The notes under the pieces were generated by a model, which was not told the origin of the DNA, ran no database searches, and saw nothing but the letters and a program-made list of their open reading frames with translations. DNA of 8,866 nt, from NCBI GenBank assembly GCA_025450375.1, contig JANWHO010000193.1, positions 1 through 8,866 of the forward strand. The letters are read 5' to 3'. Of the stretch, positions 6,049-8,866 are shown in pieces. Both the position numbers and the translations under genes were made by a program. Numbering within the stretch: the first letter of the stretch is position 1; each line of letters begins with the position of its first letter. Source of the DNA: Chloroflexota bacterium. Its GTDB lineage: Bacteria; Chloroflexota; UBA5177; JANWHV01.

Positions 6049-7345
6049 TCCCCGCCCTCCCATGCCGGAGGCGCCGTTCGGCTCGATAGGCGCGATCCAG
6101 AAGATCTACCGGGTGGACCACGGTCATGGGCAATCCGCGTGCCCGAATCCCGGCCCCAATTTGGATTGCGCAGCCGGGGTTGGCCACCGCAAGGATGTCG
6201 GCACCCGTCGCCTGCACGGCGTCCATCTTCCGTTCCAGTAGTTCCCGGCTCAATTCCGGTTGGGTGAGATTGTAGATTCCGGCGCTCCCACAGCAGACGT
6301 CGCTGCCCGCCAGTTCCACCAAGGCCAGCCCAGGAATAGCCTTGAGTACCGCCCGCGGCTGCTCCCGTATCCGCTGGGCATGGACCAGGTGACAGGCATC
6401 CTGGTAAGTGACTCGCGCTTGAAGAGCCGCGCCGGGAATCCGCGCGGGCAAGCTCGCCAGCAGTTCATTGATATCGCGCACCCGCTGGGAAAAATCCTCG
6501 GCCCGGGCGGCATACACCGAGTCGTCCGCCAGCAAATGCCCGTACTCCTTGAGGGTCGAGCCGCAGCCGGCGGCATTGATCACGATCAGATCGGGCTTGA
6601 GGCTCATGATCGCATCGATCATCCGCCGCGCTAATTCCTGGGCCATGGCCCGATCGCCCGCGTGAACATGCAGAGCGCCGCAACACAGGGGGGCTGGAGG
6701 GGCCAGGACGGTGCAGCCATTCTCCACCAAGACCCGAGCGGTCGCCTCATTCGTCCGGGCGAAGAACTGCTGCATCACGCAGCCGCGGACCAGCGCCACC
6801 CGAGGGCCGGATCCGCTCCGCGACTGGTACTCGGTGGCCCGCGCGCCCTGCCACACTGGCCCCTGGGCCTGGGGTAACAAGGCTTCCATGGCTGCCAATC
6901 CACCTGGCAGGCCCACCTTCCGCACCAGCCGCTGCGCTCCGGAGCGCTGATACGCCCGCATGGAGGCCCCAAACAGATCCAGCAATCGCGGGCGTGGGAA
7001 TAGTCCCCGCAATACCAGCGCGCTCACCGCGGCTGCCTTGTGGCTGGACGGTGGCAGAGACGCGCGGGCGCCTTCAATAATTCTCCCGTACGGGACGCCG
7101 GACGGGCACGCGGTCTCGCAGGCCCGGCAGGCCAGGCAGAGCGATAGATGCTCCCGCAGGGCAGGTTCATCAAGCGCGATCTCTCCCCGCTTGGCCGCCT
7201 GCATCTGCATGATGCGTCCGCGCGGCGAATCCATTTCCACTCCCAGCACCTGATAGGTGGGGCAGGTGGGGAGGCAGAAGCCACAATGCACGCAGGTGCG
7301 CAAATCACGTAGGTTGACGAAGGGCAGCCTATCCACAACGGCCAT
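6038..7345 (-). CDS. glcF: Glycolate oxidase iron-sulfur subunit GlcF
   Basis: A protein of 435 residues. The N-terminal ferredoxin domain binds two 4Fe-4S clusters: CVHCGFCLPTCP (Cys18, 21, 24, 28) and CLACRACETACP (Cys70, 73, 76, 80). Two heterodisulfide reductase-type CCG domains follow: RGCV (Cys189), PLCCGALHVHAGD (Cys221-222), AGCGS (Cys261); and DACH (Cys318), DVCCGSAGIYN (Cys351-352), NPGCAIQ (Cys392). In the glycolate oxidase complex this subunit carries electrons from the flavin subunits GlcD and GlcE to the quinone pool at the membrane. The ATG at 7345 is preferred over the adjacent TTG at 7348; the Shine-Dalgarno is weak, but the gene starts six bases after the glcE stop, so coupling is likely. 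It overlaps proline dehydrogenase at its 3' end. Related lactate or other 2-hydroxyacid oxidase complexes cannot be excluded. Confidence 0.94.
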   Translation of the reverse strand: MAVVDRLPFVNLRDLRTCVHCGFCLPTCPTYQVLGVEMDSPRGRIMQMQAAKRGEIALDEPALREHLSLCLACRACETACPSGVPYGRIIEGARASLPPSSHKAAAVSALVLRGLFPRPRLLDLFGASMRAYQRSGAQRLVRKVGLPGGLAAMEALLPQAQGPVWQGARATEYQSRSGSGPRVALVRGCVMQQFFARTNEATARVLVENGCTVLAPPAPLCCGALHVHAGDRAMAQELARRMIDAIMSLKPDLIVINAAGCGSTLKEYGHLLADDSVYAARAEDFSQRVRDINELLASLPARIPGAALQARVTYQDACHLVHAQRIREQPRAVLKAIPGLALVELAGSDVCCGSAGIYNLTQPELSRELLERKMDAVQATGADILAVANPGCAIQIGAGIRARGLPMTVVHPVDLLDRAYRAERRLRHGRAGNGR

Positions 7346-7351
7346 CAAGAC

Positions 7352-8605
7352 TCACAATCCATAGCAGAAGCGGCCAGGGTTAAGAGTGGCATGAGGATCC
7401 ATTTTCGCCTTGATGGCCTTGGCGAGTCCAGCTCCGCCCGACGATCCGGCCCACGGGTCCACCGCTCGCCGGAGCGATACCGGCCCATCGGCCAGGACCA
7501 GATGCCCACCCAGCGGGCGCAAGGCAGCCCGCGCGGCGCCGATTGCCTCCACGATCGCCGGCTCAGCACCCCCAATGCGCGCGAGCACGGTGCCGACCCC
7601 CGTATCGGCCTGCCAGGCGACGGTCAACCGATGACGCGCGCAGGTCGTGGCAAGAGCCTCCAAAGCGCCGGCCAGGCGTCCGGGCGCTACCCCGATCCGG
7701 AGCAGGGCCGGCAAGGAGCCCGATTCCATCCGCCACTCCGTCAGGCGCCCAAGCAGATCGTCCACCTCGTCCGGATCGTCGGTGGAACGACAAGTACTCT
7801 GCTGAGTGGTGAAGGCTGAGCGCGCGGCGCCCAGGGCCGCCTGGACCGACGCGGTAAAGCCTTCGGCAACCACCACGAGCGACGGTTCCTCTGGTCCGTG
7901 CGCGAAGAGCGCGCTCCAGGCGTGGCTCTGGCCGGCCAGGGTCAAGCCAACTTCCAGGCAGGACCGCCAGTCGGTGAAGGCGCCAACCACGGCGGCGCGA
8001 ACCCTGCACACCGGATGCACTCGGAAATTCGCCGAAACAATGACTCCCAGGGTGCCCAGTGAACCCACCCACAGTTTGCAAAGATCGTAGCCCGCCACGT
8101 TTTTCACCACCCGGCCGCCGGATTTGTAGAGGTCGCCGGACGGCAAGGCAACAGTCATACCAATCACCAGGTCCCGCGCGGCGCCGTACCGATAGCGGCG
8201 GATCGGTGGCGGATTGGCCGCGAGAATTCCGCCAAGGGTTGCCTGTCGCGCCCGAGGCACGTCAAATGGGAGGAACTGACCATGTGCGGCCAGAGCCACT
8301 TGCAGTTCCTCCAGGGTCGTCCCCGCCCGCGCACTCACCGTAAGATCCTCGGGGGCGTAGGCGACGATTCCTGATAGTTTTGTGGTCTCGACCACCAGAT
8401 CGCAGCGAGTTGGCGGTGACCCCAGACGTTGCTCGGTACCTCCGCCCCACGGCACTACCGCCAGACCGGCCTTGTCGGCTTCACGAAGTGCGCCCGCCAC
8501 TTCCTCGGCTGTCTCAGGGGCCAGCCGGCGCGGCCGCCGACCAAGGCCAAGCACCTCCTCGGGCGCTTCGAGGTCAACTACGCCGTGTTCCTCCCGCGTT
8601 TTCAC
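7352..8605 (-). CDS. glcE: Glycolate oxidase FAD-binding subunit GlcE
   Basis: An FAD-linked oxidase of 417 residues with an N-terminal PCMH-type FAD domain and a divergent C-terminal substrate domain. Visible signatures are VVPWGGGTEQRLG (50-62), YAPEDLTVSARAGTTLEELQ (83-102), ATLGGILAAN (122-131), RYRYGAARDLVIGM (137-150), SGGRVVKNVAGYDLCKL (162-178) and GSLGTLGVI (181-189); the end is LNPGRF (408-413). The 'KSGGRVVKNVAGYDL' block and the length separate GlcE (about 350-420) from the longer GlcD (about 480-500). The usual N-SGPRR after the LAAN motif reads NPPPIRR here. The start is GTG at 8605: an in-frame stop lies immediately upstream and no Shine-Dalgarno is present; instead a -10-like TACACT lies six bases upstream, so the message may be leaderless. 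glcF follows after six bases. GlcD, needed for activity in E. coli, is not in the window. Confidence 0.93.
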   Translation of the reverse strand: MKTREEHGVVDLEAPEEVLGLGRRPRRLAPETAEEVAGALREADKAGLAVVPWGGGTEQRLGSPPTRCDLVVETTKLSGIVAYAPEDLTVSARAGTTLEELQVALAAHGQFLPFDVPRARQATLGGILAANPPPIRRYRYGAARDLVIGMTVALPSGDLYKSGGRVVKNVAGYDLCKLWVGSLGTLGVIVSANFRVHPVCRVRAAVVGAFTDWRSCLEVGLTLAGQSHAWSALFAHGPEEPSLVVVAEGFTASVQAALGAARSAFTTQQSTCRSTDDPDEVDDLLGRLTEWRMESGSLPALLRIGVAPGRLAGALEALATTCARHRLTVAWQADTGVGTVLARIGGAEPAIVEAIGAARAALRPLGGHLVLADGPVSLRRAVDPWAGSSGGAGLAKAIKAKMDPHATLNPGRFCYGL

Positions 8606-8611
8606 TCATTC

Positions 8612-8620
8612 AGTGTAACA
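8612..8620 (-). promoter_or_regulatory. Putative extended -10 promoter for a leaderless glcE transcript
   Basis: On the minus strand TGT-TACACT ends six bases before the GTG of glcE. TACACT fits TANNNT, and the preceding TGT gives an extended -10 form. This spacing would put the transcription start at or next to the GTG, as in leaderless genes of Deinococcus-Thermus and Actinobacteria, and it agrees with the lack of a Shine-Dalgarno. No convincing -35 hexamer is seen. If real, glcE starts its own transcript, separate from the small gene upstream. Confidence 0.4.
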
Positions 8621-8635
8621 GACCGGACCAGGGCT

Positions 8636-8857
8636 CTAGCCGCCGGCCCGGACGCCGCTCTCCGCGTTCATTCTGGCCAGGTCGGCGGCCAAACGCTGCA
8701 CGACCCGCTGGCCCTCCATCCGTGACGCCTCCGAGACATCATGACCAAAAGCTCGGAGGAAATAGGAATCAAGCCGGCGCAGCGCCTCTTCCTCGGTGGC
8801 TGGACTCCCTTCCAGGCTTGCTTTTCGCCGCGTCATCTGCAAGAGTTTGCTCACCAT
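8636..8857 (-). CDS. Small hypothetical protein at window edge, possibly 5'-truncated
   Basis: This frame of 73 codons ends with TAG 30 bases before the glcE start. Its product is charged and looks helical, with a stretch rich in Glu, Arg and Leu (ATEEEALRRLDSYFLRAFGH) and another amphipathic segment (GQRVVQRLAADLARMN). No signal peptide, membrane segment, Cys motif or recognisable family is visible. The frame stays open to the window edge (three more codons), and no Shine-Dalgarno is seen before the ATG at 8857, so it may be the tail of a longer gene. It occupies the place where glcD might be expected, but the sequence does not resemble the GlcD C-terminus, which should end near an 'NPGK' motif. 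The codon choice looks like that of its neighbours, which supports it as a real gene. Confidence 0.5.
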   Translation of the reverse strand: MVSKLLQMTRRKASLEGSPATEEEALRRLDSYFLRAFGHDVSEASRMEGQRVVQRLAADLARMNAESGVRAGG

Positions 8858-8866
8858 CTCGGGCCC

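Noticed and set aside
7563..8081. Minus-strand frame of 172 codons in a different frame inside glcE
   Set aside because: Its Gly- and Arg-rich sequence has no motif, and the overlapping glcE frame is continuous and conserved.
1..8866. Mobile element, CRISPR array, tRNA or rRNA
   Set aside because: No direct-repeat arrays, transposase-like frames, terminal inverted repeats or tRNA-like foldings were seen; nearly all bases are in recognisable metabolic genes.

Overview
The window is GC-rich bacterial chromosomal DNA, packed with genes and showing no sign of mobile elements, rRNA, tRNA or CRISPR. It holds two blocks of genes that converge. I cannot name the organism. A stand-alone proline dehydrogenase of the Thermus type, GTG starts, and one start that looks leaderless suggest a high-GC lineage such as Chloroflexota, Deinococcota, Actinomycetota or an uncultured relative; this is inference only.

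Left block, + strand, 1-3542: the 3' end of an EthD-domain gene, a classical enoyl-CoA hydratase, a PaaG-like enoyl-CoA isomerase, and two tandem members of the 3-hydroxyacyl-CoA dehydrogenase (HAD) family. The genes overlap or lie within about 20 bases of each other, so this is very likely one operon. Hydratase, PaaG-type isomerase and dehydrogenase is the lower half of a CoA-thioester beta-oxidation route, most like the phenylacetyl-CoA (paa) pathway. No ring oxygenase, ligase or thiolase is visible, so the substrate is inferred. The most unusual content is the HAD pair. The first copy keeps His, Glu and Asn at the catalytic positions but has Arg inside its glycine-rich NAD loop. The second has lost the NAD loop, the catalytic His and the substrate-binding Asn, yet keeps a well-conserved C-terminal dimerisation domain, so it looks like a pseudo-enzyme partner.

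Right block, - strand, 8857 down to 3512: a small unknown gene at the window edge, glcE and glcF (FAD and Fe-S subunits of a glycolate oxidase-type complex), monofunctional proline dehydrogenase, lipA (lipoyl synthase), and a DsbA/FrnE-like thioredoxin-fold protein whose start codon overlaps the lipA stop. glcE-glcF-PRODH are tightly spaced or overlapping. lipA follows after a short gap that contains a small perfect hairpin. A possible theme is oxidation of small carbon and nitrogen compounds: glycolate and proline oxidation feeding electrons to the respiratory chain, with lipoate made for 2-oxoacid dehydrogenases and glycine cleavage.

The two blocks meet tail to tail with a 31-base overlap of coding sequence (3512-3542). 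No gene-free stretch exceeds 100 bases.
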